64,000 nt of DNA from Sporolactobacillus shoreae. Lineage in GTDB: Bacteria; Bacillota; Bacilli; Bacillales; Sporolactobacillaceae. Within the stretch, counting starts at the first letter, position 1, and each line of letters begins with the position of its first letter. Below the pieces are notes generated by a model. It made no database searches, had not been told where the DNA came from, and worked only from the letters and a program-made list of their open reading frames with translations. The position numbers were made by a program, and so were the translations under genes. Location: positions 19,141 through 83,140 of the forward strand of contig NZ_SRJD01000017.1 in assembly GCF_004684935.1 (NCBI RefSeq). The letters are read 5' to 3'. Shown in pieces: positions 35,729 through 44,324 of this stretch.

Positions 35729-36403
35729 TTGTCTGAAATACTAAATCAGAAACAAATTGATGATGTCATGGCTACCATTGCAGACATGTTCCCGAATGCG
35801 CACTGTGAACTGAACCATAGAAACCCTTTTGAACTGGCCATTGCCGTGATGCTTTCTGCCCAGTGCACGGACGCCCTTGTCAATCGGGTAACGCCAGCAC
35901 TATTCGAAAAGTATCATGAACCCGAGGATTACTTGGCCGTATCTGAGGAAGAGCTTCAGAAGGACATTCGCTCCATCGGGCTCTATCGTAATAAAGCCAA
36001 ACATATCAGGCAAATGTGCCAATGCCTGATCGACGATTATGGAGGCAGACTGCCGGAAACTCGTGATGAGCTTGTCAAGCTTCCGGGAATTGGCAGAAAA
36101 ACGGCAAATGTGATCGCTTCAGTGGCATTCGGGGAACCGGCGCTCGCCGTCGACACACATGTCGAACGTGTCACAAAAAGGCTGGGCATTTGCCGCTGGA
36201 AGGACAGTGTCCTTGAAGTGGAAAAGACACTGACAAAACGTGTGCCCAGGAATAAGTGGTCCGAAACCCATCACCGTCTGATTTTTTTTGGACGCTACCA
36301 CTGCAAAGCACAGAATCCGAATTGCCCGGAATGTCCGTTGCTTGATCTGTGCCGGGAAGGGAAGAAGAGAATGAAGGGTGAAGGTGTGCCTGTTGGAAAA
36401 TAA
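35729..36403 (+). CDS. nth: Endonuclease III
   Basis: Bifunctional DNA glycosylase/AP lyase that removes oxidised pyrimidines. 224 residues. The helix-hairpin-helix LVKLPGIGRKTANVI contains the catalytic lysine, VDTHVERV the catalytic aspartate, and C-x6-C-x2-C-x5-C near the end (CKAQNPNCPECPLLDLC) binds a 4Fe-4S cluster. The best start is TTG 35729, but GGGGAG is only one base away, so translation may be coupled to dnaD. The order dnaD-nth-ypoC is that of B. subtilis. Confidence 0.95.
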   Translation: MSEILNQKQIDDVMATIADMFPNAHCELNHRNPFELAIAVMLSAQCTDALVNRVTPALFEKYHEPEDYLAVSEEELQKDIRSIGLYRNKAKHIRQMCQCLIDDYGGRLPETRDELVKLPGIGRKTANVIASVAFGEPALAVDTHVERVTKRLGICRWKDSVLEVEKTLTKRVPRNKWSETHHRLIFFGRYHCKAQNPNCPECPLLDLCREGKKRMKGEGVPVGK

Positions 36404-36911
36404 TGTAGCATGTATCCAGGTTCCCGAATCCTTCTGTTTTCCTCCCTTTTATGGGGAAGAGGCTTCTCTCATAAAACAGGGTCCTTCTTCGGAGGTAACC
36501 CAGTATCCTTTCTATTACGACATTATGTACCACATTGATCCATCGTCGTGTGCACCATGGCCATGGGAAACTGAAACGGATTACCTGAGAGCCTCATGGG
36601 AGAAAAGACGACCGGCCATTCGCGATACTTTCCACAGGCGTTCAGCAAATGAAGCGCGAACACCAATGATCCTGTCACTGGCTGAATTCATTGATCAGAT
36701 GTTCTGGGTATCCGGCCAGCCGGTGCGTTCGCTTTCTCCGGATCAATTGATCACAGGCCTTCAGTCCTTCGCATACGCTCCGCTGAACCTCAAGGAGCGG
36801 CTCGGTTACATTATAGATCAACCTGACCGTTATCTTTCGTTTATTCAATTAAATGAACTTCAGGATGAACTCAAGAAGAAACTCTCAGTTTACCGTAAAC
36901 AGAGGCAATAA
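36393..36911 (+). CDS. ypoC: YpoC family protein
   Basis: 172 residues from TTG 36393. No catalytic motif is visible; the central part SLAEFIDQMFWVSGQPVRSL and LKERLGYIIDQPDRYLSFIQLNELQDELKKKL matches the conserved region of YpoC proteins, which have no known function. AAGGTG lies before TTG 36393; GTG 36378 is an alternative. It overlaps the last bases of nth and closes the dnaD operon at a strong terminator. Confidence 0.8.
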   Translation: MENNVACIQVPESFCFPPFYGEEASLIKQGPSSEVTQYPFYYDIMYHIDPSSCAPWPWETETDYLRASWEKRRPAIRDTFHRRSANEARTPMILSLAEFIDQMFWVSGQPVRSLSPDQLITGLQSFAYAPLNLKERLGYIIDQPDRYLSFIQLNELQDELKKKLSVYRKQRQ

Positions 36912-36952
36912 AAAATACCGGTTCTGCAAATATTGCAGAACCGGTATTTTTT
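36910..36952. terminator. Very strong bidirectional terminator between ypoC and ponA
   Basis: A perfect 20-bp stem (36910-36929 with 36933-36952) whose outer part is A6/T6 and inner part TACCGGTTCTGCAA, loop ATA. Confidence 0.93.
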
Positions 36953-36986
36953 ATTGTATTGAAGTGCTCTCTATCCGTTACGGTTT

Positions 36987-39332
36987 TTACGGTGCCGCAG
37001 CCGGAGGTGCCGAAGTAATCGGAGCCGAACCACTTGCTGGTGGTAATCCAGACGATGATGACGTACTAGGACTGCTGCTACCGACGGAAGCAGGCGCCGA
37101 GCTACTTGATGAACTGGAGCTACTGCTGGAAACAGGTGCCGAGCTACTTGATGAACTGGAGCTACTGCTGGAAGCGGGCGTCGAGCTGCTGGATGAACTG
37201 GAACTGCTCGTCGCTGAAAAATGATTGCTGACTGTTGAATTTCTCACACCCAGTTCACCGCCGCTCAGACTGACCACTGAATCCGGTCTGATAAAATCAG
37301 GAGCACCAGGCATAAAACCGCTCATTATGTCTCTAAAGATTAATGAAGCATAGCCCTGCTCATTCGGAGCAAGATAGGAACCATACAATTTACTGTTTTT
37401 CAAGCTTAAACCGACATTGGTATAACCTGTCCAGACCGAAGTTGTCAGTCGGCTGGTATAACCGACAAACCAGGAATCCGTCGCACCATAGTTGACACCG
37501 GATTGCGAAATATGATATTGCTGTGCATATTTGGAATCGATGTTCTGAGTTCCTGTTTTTCCGGCAAGTGCCACGCCAGGTATATCGGCGTGTATACCTG
37601 TTCCTTTTGTCATAACATCTTCCAGCATATTTGTGATCATATAAGCCGTATAATCATGCATCGCAATATGACGGGTATGATCGAAATTGATGACTTCACC
37701 GTCCGGCTTAACAATCTTTCTGATCGCATAAGGCTGATTATAAACACCATTGTTGCCGAAGGCGGCATAAGCTCCGGCCATCTGAAGCGGTGATGAACCG
37801 AAAGACCCGATCGCATATGTTTCATTAAAAGCATTGGGTCCGGTCGTCGGCCAATGGAAACCAAGCTGTCCGGCAAAAGAAAGGACATCATTTGTAGAGC
37901 CTGTCTGCTGATTGATCGTCTGAAGGGTTTTGACAGCCGGAACGTTACGGGAAAGATAAAGAGCTTTCCGCATCGTCATTTTCCCCAGGAACCTTCCATC
38001 CCAGTCATTGACTGTCGGTCCGTTGGTATAAGTTGTTCCCTTCTTGTCGTCGACCGTATAATCCGTCGGCCACTTTAAATATTCAATGGCCGGCCCGTAA
38101 TCAACAATCGGCTTTGCCGTTGATCCAATGCTTCGCGAGGAGCGGTCTGCCCAGTTAAAATCACTGTAATAATAATCCCTGCCGCCGCCCAACGCACGGA
38201 TGGCACCTGTCTGAGTGTCAATGACTGAGACACCCGCCTGAAAGTTCTTCTGGACTGTCGGAAAATTTTTCTTGTTGTTCAGGATATTCTGCGTCTTTTG
38301 CTGGATCGCCGGATCAAGTGTTGTATAAATTTTCAACCCGCCCGAGCTAAAATCCTTGTCCGTAATGCCAAGACTCTTATCAGCCAGGATGGTTCTTCGA
38401 ACATAGTCCACGAACGCACCGTATTTCCGGTTGCTCACCGGAAGGTTTTTGTGACCCTTAGTCATCTCTTTCATACTTACGGCTTTAGCCTGAGCCGCCT
38501 GTGCAGGCGTAATTGCTTTATTCTGTACCATCAGGTCGAGAACGAGGTCGCGCCTCGCTTTCGCCTCCGTGGGGTGCAGAATAGGATCATAGTAACCTGG
38601 GTTGCGCGTCATCGCTGCCAGCATCGCTGCCTGGGGAAGGGTGACGTTCTTGATGTTCGTTCCAAAGTATTTTTCTGAGGCAGCTGCCACACCATAGACC
38701 GGTCCCCCGCCAAGATAGATCTGGTTCAGATACATCTCAAGAATCTGTTTTTTTGTATATTTTTTTTCAAGCTGAATGGCCAGATACATTTCCTGGATTT
38801 TTCGGGTAAACGTTTTATTCTGTGTCAGCATCGCATTGCGGACAACCTGCTGCGTGATTGTACTGGCACCTTCCGATTTGTAACCTCTCGTGAATTGTGC
38901 CACTCCGGCGCCTAGAATACGATACGGGTCAATCCCGAAGTGCTGGTAAAAACGGACGTCTTCAGTTGATATGTAGGCATCCTGAACAACCATTGGAATG
39001 TCATTAATACTTGTGTAAGACCTGTGCTGCCCCGGATCAACAGAAGTTGCCAGATGATTATTTTCATCATAGATAACAGACGAAACCGGATTGCGGAGCG
39101 CATTCTCGTTCAGAGGAGGAGCATTCCTGATAATTGCGAATACTGTTACGGCTCCTGCAAGAATAAAAAATAGAACCAACAAAAAGAAGATGATCAGAAT
39201 GCGTTTAAACCATCCGCGCTTTTTCTTTCCGCCTCCGGAAGATTTCTTCTTTGTATGAGCGCCGCCCTTAACCCCCTGGTTCTCGAGTTCGGTCGCCCGG
39301 CGTCTTTCCATTCTGGAGTGATATTCGACCAT
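36987..39332 (-). CDS. ponA: Class A penicillin-binding protein 1A with Ser-rich repeat tail
   Basis: Builds peptidoglycan outside the membrane. 781 residues: a basic cytoplasmic N-terminus, one membrane helix at ~44-68, a GT51 glycosyltransferase domain with the catalytic Glu124 (ISTEDVRFYQHFG) and QQVVRN, and a transpeptidase domain with Ser404-TAK407, SRN 461-463 and KTGT 592-595. After ~residue 700 comes a low-complexity tail of serine runs punctuated by Pro/Ala, ending PAAAP. AGGTAGGA precedes ATG 39332. It is co-transcribed with recU as in B. subtilis. Confidence 0.96.
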   Translation of the reverse strand: MVEYHSRMERRRATELENQGVKGGAHTKKKSSGGGKKKRGWFKRILIIFFLLVLFFILAGAVTVFAIIRNAPPLNENALRNPVSSVIYDENNHLATSVDPGQHRSYTSINDIPMVVQDAYISTEDVRFYQHFGIDPYRILGAGVAQFTRGYKSEGASTITQQVVRNAMLTQNKTFTRKIQEMYLAIQLEKKYTKKQILEMYLNQIYLGGGPVYGVAAASEKYFGTNIKNVTLPQAAMLAAMTRNPGYYDPILHPTEAKARRDLVLDLMVQNKAITPAQAAQAKAVSMKEMTKGHKNLPVSNRKYGAFVDYVRRTILADKSLGITDKDFSSGGLKIYTTLDPAIQQKTQNILNNKKNFPTVQKNFQAGVSVIDTQTGAIRALGGGRDYYYSDFNWADRSSRSIGSTAKPIVDYGPAIEYLKWPTDYTVDDKKGTTYTNGPTVNDWDGRFLGKMTMRKALYLSRNVPAVKTLQTINQQTGSTNDVLSFAGQLGFHWPTTGPNAFNETYAIGSFGSSPLQMAGAYAAFGNNGVYNQPYAIRKIVKPDGEVINFDHTRHIAMHDYTAYMITNMLEDVMTKGTGIHADIPGVALAGKTGTQNIDSKYAQQYHISQSGVNYGATDSWFVGYTSRLTTSVWTGYTNVGLSLKNSKLYGSYLAPNEQGYASLIFRDIMSGFMPGAPDFIRPDSVVSLSGGELGVRNSTVSNHFSATSSSSSSSSSTPASSSSSSSSSSSAPVSSSSSSSSSSSAPASVGSSSPSTSSSSGLPPASGSAPITSAPPAAAP
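37096..37215. repeat. 42-bp tandem repeat within ponA
   Basis: Two nearly identical 42-base units (37096-37137, 37138-37179) and a partial third. Each encodes 14 residues, a run of about 11 serines plus a Pro/Ala/Val hinge, on the minus strand. Confidence 0.9.
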
Positions 39333-39425
39333 GCTAAAATCCTACCTTTCTGAAAAACCAGTCCATGGATTGCATCGGTAGATACAACGTAAATTATTCG
39401 TAACCTTCCATGAAATATGACTAGC

Positions 39426-40031
39426 TTAAAAGTATACATCATTTACAACGCAAAGATAATCGATGCGTGGTAAGTATTTCTGTGGAATCAGGTGGCCTTT
39501 ATCCTGAAACAACTGCTTCGGAATTGACTTTCTCCCGCCGCTTTCAAGTGACCTCGACCAGCATTCGGACAGATAGACGGCATCCAGCAAAAAAACTTCA
39601 TCGGATTTCGTAAATTTAACGATAATAAATCCAATTCCTCCGTGCCGCCGGATCCGATCCATATGTTCCACCTGATGACGGTGGAAATTTTTCAGAGGAA
39701 TATAATTCTCATGCGTCGTTTCCTTTGCCTCGAAGTCAATATATTTACCTCTGTAGACTCCATTATAATCCGTCGTCGACGCTTTTCTGAAATAAGCTTC
39801 GGTAATTTTGGCAGCACTGCGTTTCGGGTAATCCACATGGACGATTTGGACAGGTGTAGGTTTCTTATAAATGACCGCCTGATCCGTCTGAATATAATAG
39901 GAATTCGTCACATTGAGATCTTCTTCGAGTGTCATCCCCCGATGGCCGTAATCGACCGCCGACTGCAGCATGCTTTCCTTCCGGATACCTGTATCTCTAT
40001 ATGGCTGTCCATTAGGGTAAAAGAGTGTCAC
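39426..40031 (-). CDS. recU: Holliday junction resolvase RecU
   Basis: Cleaves four-way junctions in recombinational repair and chromosome segregation. 201 residues. The core PTPVQIVHVDYPKRSAAKITEAYFRKASTTDYNGVYRGKYIDFEAKETT holds the metal-binding Asp and Glu-x-Lys nuclease residues, and RIDYLCVV is the closing motif. GTG 40031 is preceded by AAAGGAG. The gene precedes ponA on the same strand, the conserved recU-ponA pair. Confidence 0.96.
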   Translation of the reverse strand: MTLFYPNGQPYRDTGIRKESMLQSAVDYGHRGMTLEEDLNVTNSYYIQTDQAVIYKKPTPVQIVHVDYPKRSAAKITEAYFRKASTTDYNGVYRGKYIDFEAKETTHENYIPLKNFHRHQVEHMDRIRRHGGIGFIIVKFTKSDEVFLLDAVYLSECWSRSLESGGRKSIPKQLFQDKGHLIPQKYLPRIDYLCVVNDVYF

Positions 40032-40168
40032 GTTTCCCGTACTCCTTTCATAGGAAAAGCCATTGCTATTCTCCAGTATACCAAAATCACCGGTTTACAG
40101 GTAATATATAAATTCATCGGTTACGGATGCGGCTGGAAGAGGCATTATAGGCTAAGCGATACACAAAT

Positions 40169-40213
40169 TGTCCCCTCACGACTAGTTTTGTCCCCCAGGC
40201 ACTGTTTTTGTCA
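40169..40213. repeat. Three TTGTC direct repeats at exact 20-base spacing
   Basis: TTGTC occurs at 40169, 40189 and 40209; the first two extend to TTGTCCCC. They lie in the 250-base region between recU and the gene at 40282. They could be stacked regulator sites or the leftover end of an insertion sequence of the IS21 type, whose ends carry repeated motifs. Confidence 0.4.
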
Positions 40214-40281
40214 GACATGAAGGGGATCTTGAACTGGAAGGAGAAGAATTATTTAAACCACTAAAGAGGAAGGGACAGACA

Positions 40282-40572
40282 ATGCAAACTCCGGATTATG
40301 GCGGCCTTTCGATCAGAGAAGTGAACGATAAAATGGATCTCATGTTCCTCGAAATTGACCAACTCGAGAATAAAGTGACACGTAGAGTAGAAGACCAAAT
40401 TGATTTTCACTGCTCCGAGTGCCGGATTCCGATGCTGGCTTCAGCAAAACAACTGATGATCGTCGAGCAGGCGATATGGAGGCTGAAAAAACCAAAAGCC
40501 GGAAACCAAAACGCCGAATGGAAAGCCGGCAGGATATCTGCATGGAAAAAGAAGGCGGTTTTCCCAGTCTGA
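40282..40572 (+). CDS. Unrecognised small protein
   Basis: 96 residues. The first half is acidic and helical (LSIREVNDKMDLMFLEIDQLENKV), the middle has a C-x2-C pair (DFHCSECRIP) and the end is basic (LKKPKAGNQNAEWKAGRISAWKKKAV). AAGAGGAAGGG precedes the ATG. I do not recognise it. A frame overlapping its end (40419-40628) continues Lys/Arg-rich sequence, so a frameshift near 40500 is conceivable. It lies between recU and yppE, where B. subtilis has other small ypp genes. Confidence 0.55.
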   Translation: MQTPDYGGLSIREVNDKMDLMFLEIDQLENKVTRRVEDQIDFHCSECRIPMLASAKQLMIVEQAIWRLKKPKAGNQNAEWKAGRISAWKKKAVFPV

Positions 40573-40665
40573 GATCTACTTCAACGCCCATAAAATTAGC
40601 TGTGATCACTATTCCATGCTACACTTAACACGCAATCCATATTTTGGTGCCTGAGGTGAACAGCA

Positions 40666-41076
40666 ATGGAAAATCAGATGGCCAGGCTCGAACACCTGAC
40701 CCACGAACTTAAAGACGGGAACATGAAGGCCTATGACCAATACATGAATCATACACGATCAGAAGGCTATCAGGTAGATTTTCAAAATAAAGTCAAGCCT
40801 TTTGCGGACCGCTATCAGGTGCTGATTGATGAATGGAAGCCGCTTGTAACAGACTGGGTAATGAGCCAAAAGCCGAACTACGTATATCCGATTCAGATTA
40901 AAGATACCTGTGAGAATCTTTCAATTGTTATTGTGACCGCCTTTCAGAAGGATACGCGGAGACGCCGGTTTATCGAAACCATTAAAGCGATCGATTATGT
41001 CCTGGATAATGTGCTTGAACAGTTGAAAGAGAACATCGCCAGCAATAAATCAGCCGGCTGTCATCCTGATAAATGA
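40666..41076 (+). CDS. yppE: YppE-like protein (DUF1798)
   Basis: 136 residues, all helical. KPFADRYQVLIDEWKPLVTDWVMSQKPNYVYPIQIKDTCENL and RRRFIETIKAIDYVLDNVLEQLKENI align with DUF1798/YppE, a small helical-bundle family of unknown function found next to recU in Bacillus. GAGGTG lies before the ATG. Its end overlaps the opposing gene at 41050 by 27 bases. Confidence 0.78.
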   Translation: MENQMARLEHLTHELKDGNMKAYDQYMNHTRSEGYQVDFQNKVKPFADRYQVLIDEWKPLVTDWVMSQKPNYVYPIQIKDTCENLSIVIVTAFQKDTRRRRFIETIKAIDYVLDNVLEQLKENIASNKSAGCHPDK

Positions 41077-41256
41077 GAAGAGGACGTAAATAAAATAGGG
41101 GATTCCCAAAAACAAGATCATCCGGTACATGATGACTGTCAGCATTTCAAAGCAGGCCTCAGGTGAGAGATGTTCCATTTTACCCGCAAAGTTTCTGAAC
41201 CGTTCAGATAGAGTGGCGCGTTTCTTTTTCAAATTCAGGGCAATGTATTTTTCCAT
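41050..41256 (-). CDS. Small membrane protein of unknown function
   Basis: 68 residues: a basic amphipathic N-terminal half (LNLKKKRATLSERFRNFAGKM) and a hydrophobic helix (YRMILFLGIPYFIYVLFSFI). GGAGG lies 8 bases before ATG 41256, good evidence of translation. No family recognised. It converges with yppE and overlaps its end. Confidence 0.6.
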   Translation of the reverse strand: MEKYIALNLKKKRATLSERFRNFAGKMEHLSPEACFEMLTVIMYRMILFLGIPYFIYVLFSFIRMTAG

Positions 41257-41291
41257 GTTTTTTTCCTCCTGTCACTTATCTATCAAATGAT

Positions 41292-41336
41292 ATGGCCTGT
41301 CTCTCTTTTTTATTCCAAAAAAAGAGAGACAGGCCA
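41292..41336. terminator. Long stem-loop with terminator features
   Basis: ATGGCCTGTCTCTC plus a T-run pairs with an A-run plus GAGAGACAGGCCAT around a short loop, then TTTT on the plus strand. It separates the two minus-strand genes at 41050 and 41355. Confidence 0.85.
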
Positions 41337-41354
41337 TTTTGCCCGAATCAGGAT

Positions 41355-41912
41355 TCAGCGGGAGATCAGTGCCGCGATTTCAGCCTCCGTTTTTCCGCCA
41401 AATTCGGTGAATCCTTCTTCAAGTGCTATTGTTTTCCCATCTATAAGAGGATAAACGGCGCTGAACCCGCCATTGAGCGTATAATAGGGTTTCTCGGAAA
41501 ATGCTTTAAGAAACAGCAAGAAATCCCCGTCCGCAAGAGGACCGGTATAGAGACTGTTTAATGGGTCACCAGGTTTGGGGAGCGGGTCGACACCGGTAGT
41601 CAGAAGATAGAGTGGAGGAGAGGAGCTGCCCTTCAAGACACGTCGCACAGAGAGCCTTTGCCTGGCATTGACAAGCCTCTGACGAGCAGAAATCCTTTTC
41701 ATCGTCGGCCATTTTTCACTGTAAGTCCCAATATGGGCAACAACGATCATATCTGAAGTGCGTACCAATTCCACGCGATCCGCAATGCGATGCGCTTCGA
41801 CCACCTGGCGGGGTGAGGGAAGCTGGGCGCCTGCCGGTACAGACTTTAAATATACAGAAAAAAAGGCAATAATAATCAATAATGCGACCCGCGCAGTTGT
41901 CGAATGTGGCAT
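41355..41912 (-). CDS. Exported protein of unknown function
   Basis: 185 residues with a signal peptide (basic start, then VALLIIIAFFSVYLKSVPAGAQ). The mature part contains MIVVAHIGTYSEKWP, RRVLKGSSSPPLYLLTTGVDPLPKPGDP and LADGDFLLFLKAF, and looks like one folded beta-rich domain. No catalytic motif or family could be named. GGAG precedes the ATG. It stands alone between the ypp genes and the divergent thiamine operon. Confidence 0.7.
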   Translation of the reverse strand: MPHSTTARVALLIIIAFFSVYLKSVPAGAQLPSPRQVVEAHRIADRVELVRTSDMIVVAHIGTYSEKWPTMKRISARQRLVNARQRLSVRRVLKGSSSPPLYLLTTGVDPLPKPGDPLNSLYTGPLADGDFLLFLKAFSEKPYYTLNGGFSAVYPLIDGKTIALEEGFTEFGGKTEAEIAALISR

Positions 41913-42047
41913 CTCATGACTCCTTTTTAGATTGATTTTGCTGTTAGGATGATCCTTCCTTGAAAAATTATCCGTTTGATTTAAAGGTCTCTTCCTTGAA
42001 CAATAACCGCAGATGTAGTAAATTAAAAATGTAAAAAGAATAGTTGT

Positions 42048-42197
42048 AAGTCCACTAGGGGTGCTTTTGGCTGAGAGGAGCTACGGCTCTGACCCTTAGA
42101 CCTGATCTGGATAATACCAGCGTAGGAAAGTGGTTTTCGAGTTGTCAGACAGTCAAGTCAACCGCTTTCTTGTTCCATACAGGAAAGCGGTTTATTT
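42048..42197 (+). promoter_or_regulatory. TPP riboswitch with transcription-attenuation switch
   Basis: The thi-box core is clear: ACTAGGGGTGC, GGCTGAGAG, GACCCTTAGACCTGATCTGG and ATAATACCAGCGTAGGAAAG. P1 forms from CCACT (42052-42056) and AGTGG (42129-42133). The terminator is AACCGCTTTC (42160-42169) with GAAAGCGGTT (42183-42192) followed by TTTATTT. GAAAGTGGTT (42126-42135) can pair with the same AACCGCTTTC as antiterminator. Thiamine pyrophosphate binding stabilises P1, removes the antiterminator and stops ykoEDC transcription. Confidence 0.95.
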
Positions 42198-42268
42198 GTG
42201 CCATTTTTTCTTATGCTCATGCCTCCGCATGCGGCCCAGTGGACACAAACAAATTGGGGGAGAATCAC

Positions 42269-42862
42269 TTGGAAACAAAGAAAAACTATGTTTTAAATCT
42301 TACTGATATTCTGGTCACCATTGTCGTATCATTGGTTTTCGGCCTGATTTTCAGACTGATGGGACCTGTTTATGATCTGCTTCAGTCGTTCGGCATTCAG
42401 CTGGACGCACTGATTTACGGGATCTGGTTTATTGCCGGACCATTCACAGCGCTACTGATCCGGAAGCCTGGTGTCGCTTTTCTGGCAGAAACAGCTGCCG
42501 CTCTGGCGGAAGTTCTGTTTGGCGGATCCGGTGGTATTGTCAATCTGTACTACGGACTGATTCAGGGTGCTTTTTCTGAATTGATTTTTGCGGTATTCCT
42601 TTACAAACGATTTAACATAGGGACAGCGATGCTGTCGGGATTGACAGCTTCAGCCGGATCGCTGATCCTTGATTTCCCATTAAACGCCTTTTATCAAATG
42701 CCAGGTTGGGTTATCACGCTGAATATCATTTTTCGGTTTATCGGCGCCCTGATCCTTTCAGGAGTACTTCCATTTCTTCTGGTCAAAGCACTGGAGAAAA
42801 CAGGAGTCACGCAGCTGGTCCGTCCGGTGACAAAGGAAGACTACGATGTCCTCAACAAATGA
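42269..42862 (+). CDS. ykoE: ECF transporter S component for thiamine/HMP precursor (YkoE)
   Basis: 197-residue membrane protein with five to six helices that binds the vitamin precursor and docks on the ATPase/T module. NLTDILVTIVVSLVFGLIFRLMGPVYDLL and EVLFGGSGGIVNLYYGLIQGAFSEL are family-typical. GGGGGAG lies before TTG 42269. The TPP riboswitch upstream confirms a thiamine-related ligand, most likely hydroxymethylpyrimidine. YkoF, the precursor-binding protein of the B. subtilis ykoFEDC operon, is absent. Confidence 0.92.
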   Translation: METKKNYVLNLTDILVTIVVSLVFGLIFRLMGPVYDLLQSFGIQLDALIYGIWFIAGPFTALLIRKPGVAFLAETAAALAEVLFGGSGGIVNLYYGLIQGAFSELIFAVFLYKRFNIGTAMLSGLTASAGSLILDFPLNAFYQMPGWVITLNIIFRFIGALILSGVLPFLLVKALEKTGVTQLVRPVTKEDYDVLNK

Positions 42863-44324
42863 AGTTGAGGCTTGGGGTGTATCAAGTTTACGGCTTGCTT
42901 TTCCCGAAAAGCAGGAGATGTTCTTTAAGGATTTAAATTTCCACTATCATAAGGGTGAGAAAATTCTCTTTCTCGGACCTTCAGGATGCGGAAAGTCTAC
43001 ATTGCTCCAGGTTTTGTCGGGTCTGATTCCGAAAAGTGTCCGGCTTCCGATGAAAGCGGAGGCGATTTCTATTCCGGAGAGCTGGGGTTATATTTTTCAG
43101 GATCCCGATACTCAGTTCTGTATGCCCTACGTGGATGAAGAAATCGCTTTTGTGCTTGAAAATAGGAAAATCAGTACGACAAAAATGCCGGAGCTAATTC
43201 AAAAGTATCTGACAATGGTCGGACTTGATTTAGCTGATCCACACCAGTTGATCCATTCACTTTCCGGTGGTATGAAGCAGCGCCTCGCGATCGCTGGCGT
43301 TCTCGCGCTAGAACCGGAAGTTCTTTTCCTAGATGAGCCGACCGCGCTGCTTGATCCGGAAGGCACCGAGCAACTTTGGCAGACCGTCCGGAAGATTGGA
43401 ATGAACCGGACACTGATTATCGTCGAACATAAAATCAGCCATATCATGAATTTAGTGGATCGGGTCGTCCTTTTTGACAATAAAGGGCACATCATCGCGG
43501 ACGGCCCAACGTCAGATATCATCCGGCATCACCGGCGTGAATTGGATGCTTACGGAATTTGGCATCCGGACGCTTGGGCTTCTTATGAAAATAGATACTC
43601 CGGGGATTCAATGGCAAAAACGGCAGGGAAACCGATCCTCAAACTTAAGAACTTCTCCGTTTTTCGCGACAAAACAGTTAAATTTTCCGTGCCGGATCTG
43701 ACCATCCGTGAGGGGGAATGGATCGCGATCATTGGGGAAAACGGGGCTGGAAAAAGCACCATGATTGAAGGCATCATGAATCTGATCCGCCACCGTGGTT
43801 CGTGTCACTGGTTTCTGAAGCATCCCGAAAAAGATGCAGCCTTTGTCTTCCAAAATCCGGAATATCAGTTTGTCACGGACCGTGTCGAAGAAGAACTGGC
43901 ATTCAGCCTTGTTCAGGAGAAAATGGCTCATGATCAAATTGCCAGTCGTGTAGAGCAGGAACTCGTCAGATATTCTCTGGAGGCTCAGCGCGACCAGAAT
44001 CCATTCCAGCTTTCTGTAGGACAGAAGAGAAGGCTTAGTGTTGCCTCCTCTCTGATTGATCAACCTGAAGCGGTCATTCTCGATGAACCGACTTTCGGGC
44101 AGGATGCTCGGAACACTTTTTCACTTCTGGATCTGTTCAGAAAGCTCGTAGAGAACGGGACCGCAGTCATCATGGTGACCCATGAAATGGAGATTGTCCG
44201 CCGTTTCGCAACCCGAGTCCTTACGATTAAGCAGGGCAGGCTGATCGGTGATTCACGGGTCGCGGATCAAAATTCAGGCAGGGAGGGAGAGCCTGATGGA
44301 CAACTTGTGGAAGAACACAGATAA
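42846..44324 (+). CDS. ykoD: ECF transporter ATPase, duplicated ABC domains (YkoD)
   Basis: 492 residues with two ATP-binding cassettes in one chain. The first has Walker A GPSGCGKST (44-52), LSGGMKQRL and Walker B ALEPEVLFLDEP; the second has GENGAGKST near 300, LSVGQKRRL in place of the standard signature, and DQPEAVILDEP. QDPDTQF and QNPEYQF are the Q-loops typical of energy-coupling-factor ATPases. It overlaps ykoE by 17 bases. Confidence 0.95.
   Translation: MSSTNEVEAWGVSSLRLAFPEKQEMFFKDLNFHYHKGEKILFLGPSGCGKSTLLQVLSGLIPKSVRLPMKAEAISIPESWGYIFQDPDTQFCMPYVDEEIAFVLENRKISTTKMPELIQKYLTMVGLDLADPHQLIHSLSGGMKQRLAIAGVLALEPEVLFLDEPTALLDPEGTEQLWQTVRKIGMNRTLIIVEHKISHIMNLVDRVVLFDNKGHIIADGPTSDIIRHHRRELDAYGIWHPDAWASYENRYSGDSMAKTAGKPILKLKNFSVFRDKTVKFSVPDLTIREGEWIAIIGENGAGKSTMIEGIMNLIRHRGSCHWFLKHPEKDAAFVFQNPEYQFVTDRVEEELAFSLVQEKMAHDQIASRVEQELVRYSLEAQRDQNPFQLSVGQKRRLSVASSLIDQPEAVILDEPTFGQDARNTFSLLDLFRKLVENGTAVIMVTHEMEIVRRFATRVLTIKQGRLIGDSRVADQNSGREGEPDGQLVEEHR

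Noticed and set aside
36853..37224. Plus-strand frame with Leu/Glu-rich repeats
   Set aside because: Antisense image of the serine-run repeats of ponA and runs through the ypoC/ponA terminator.
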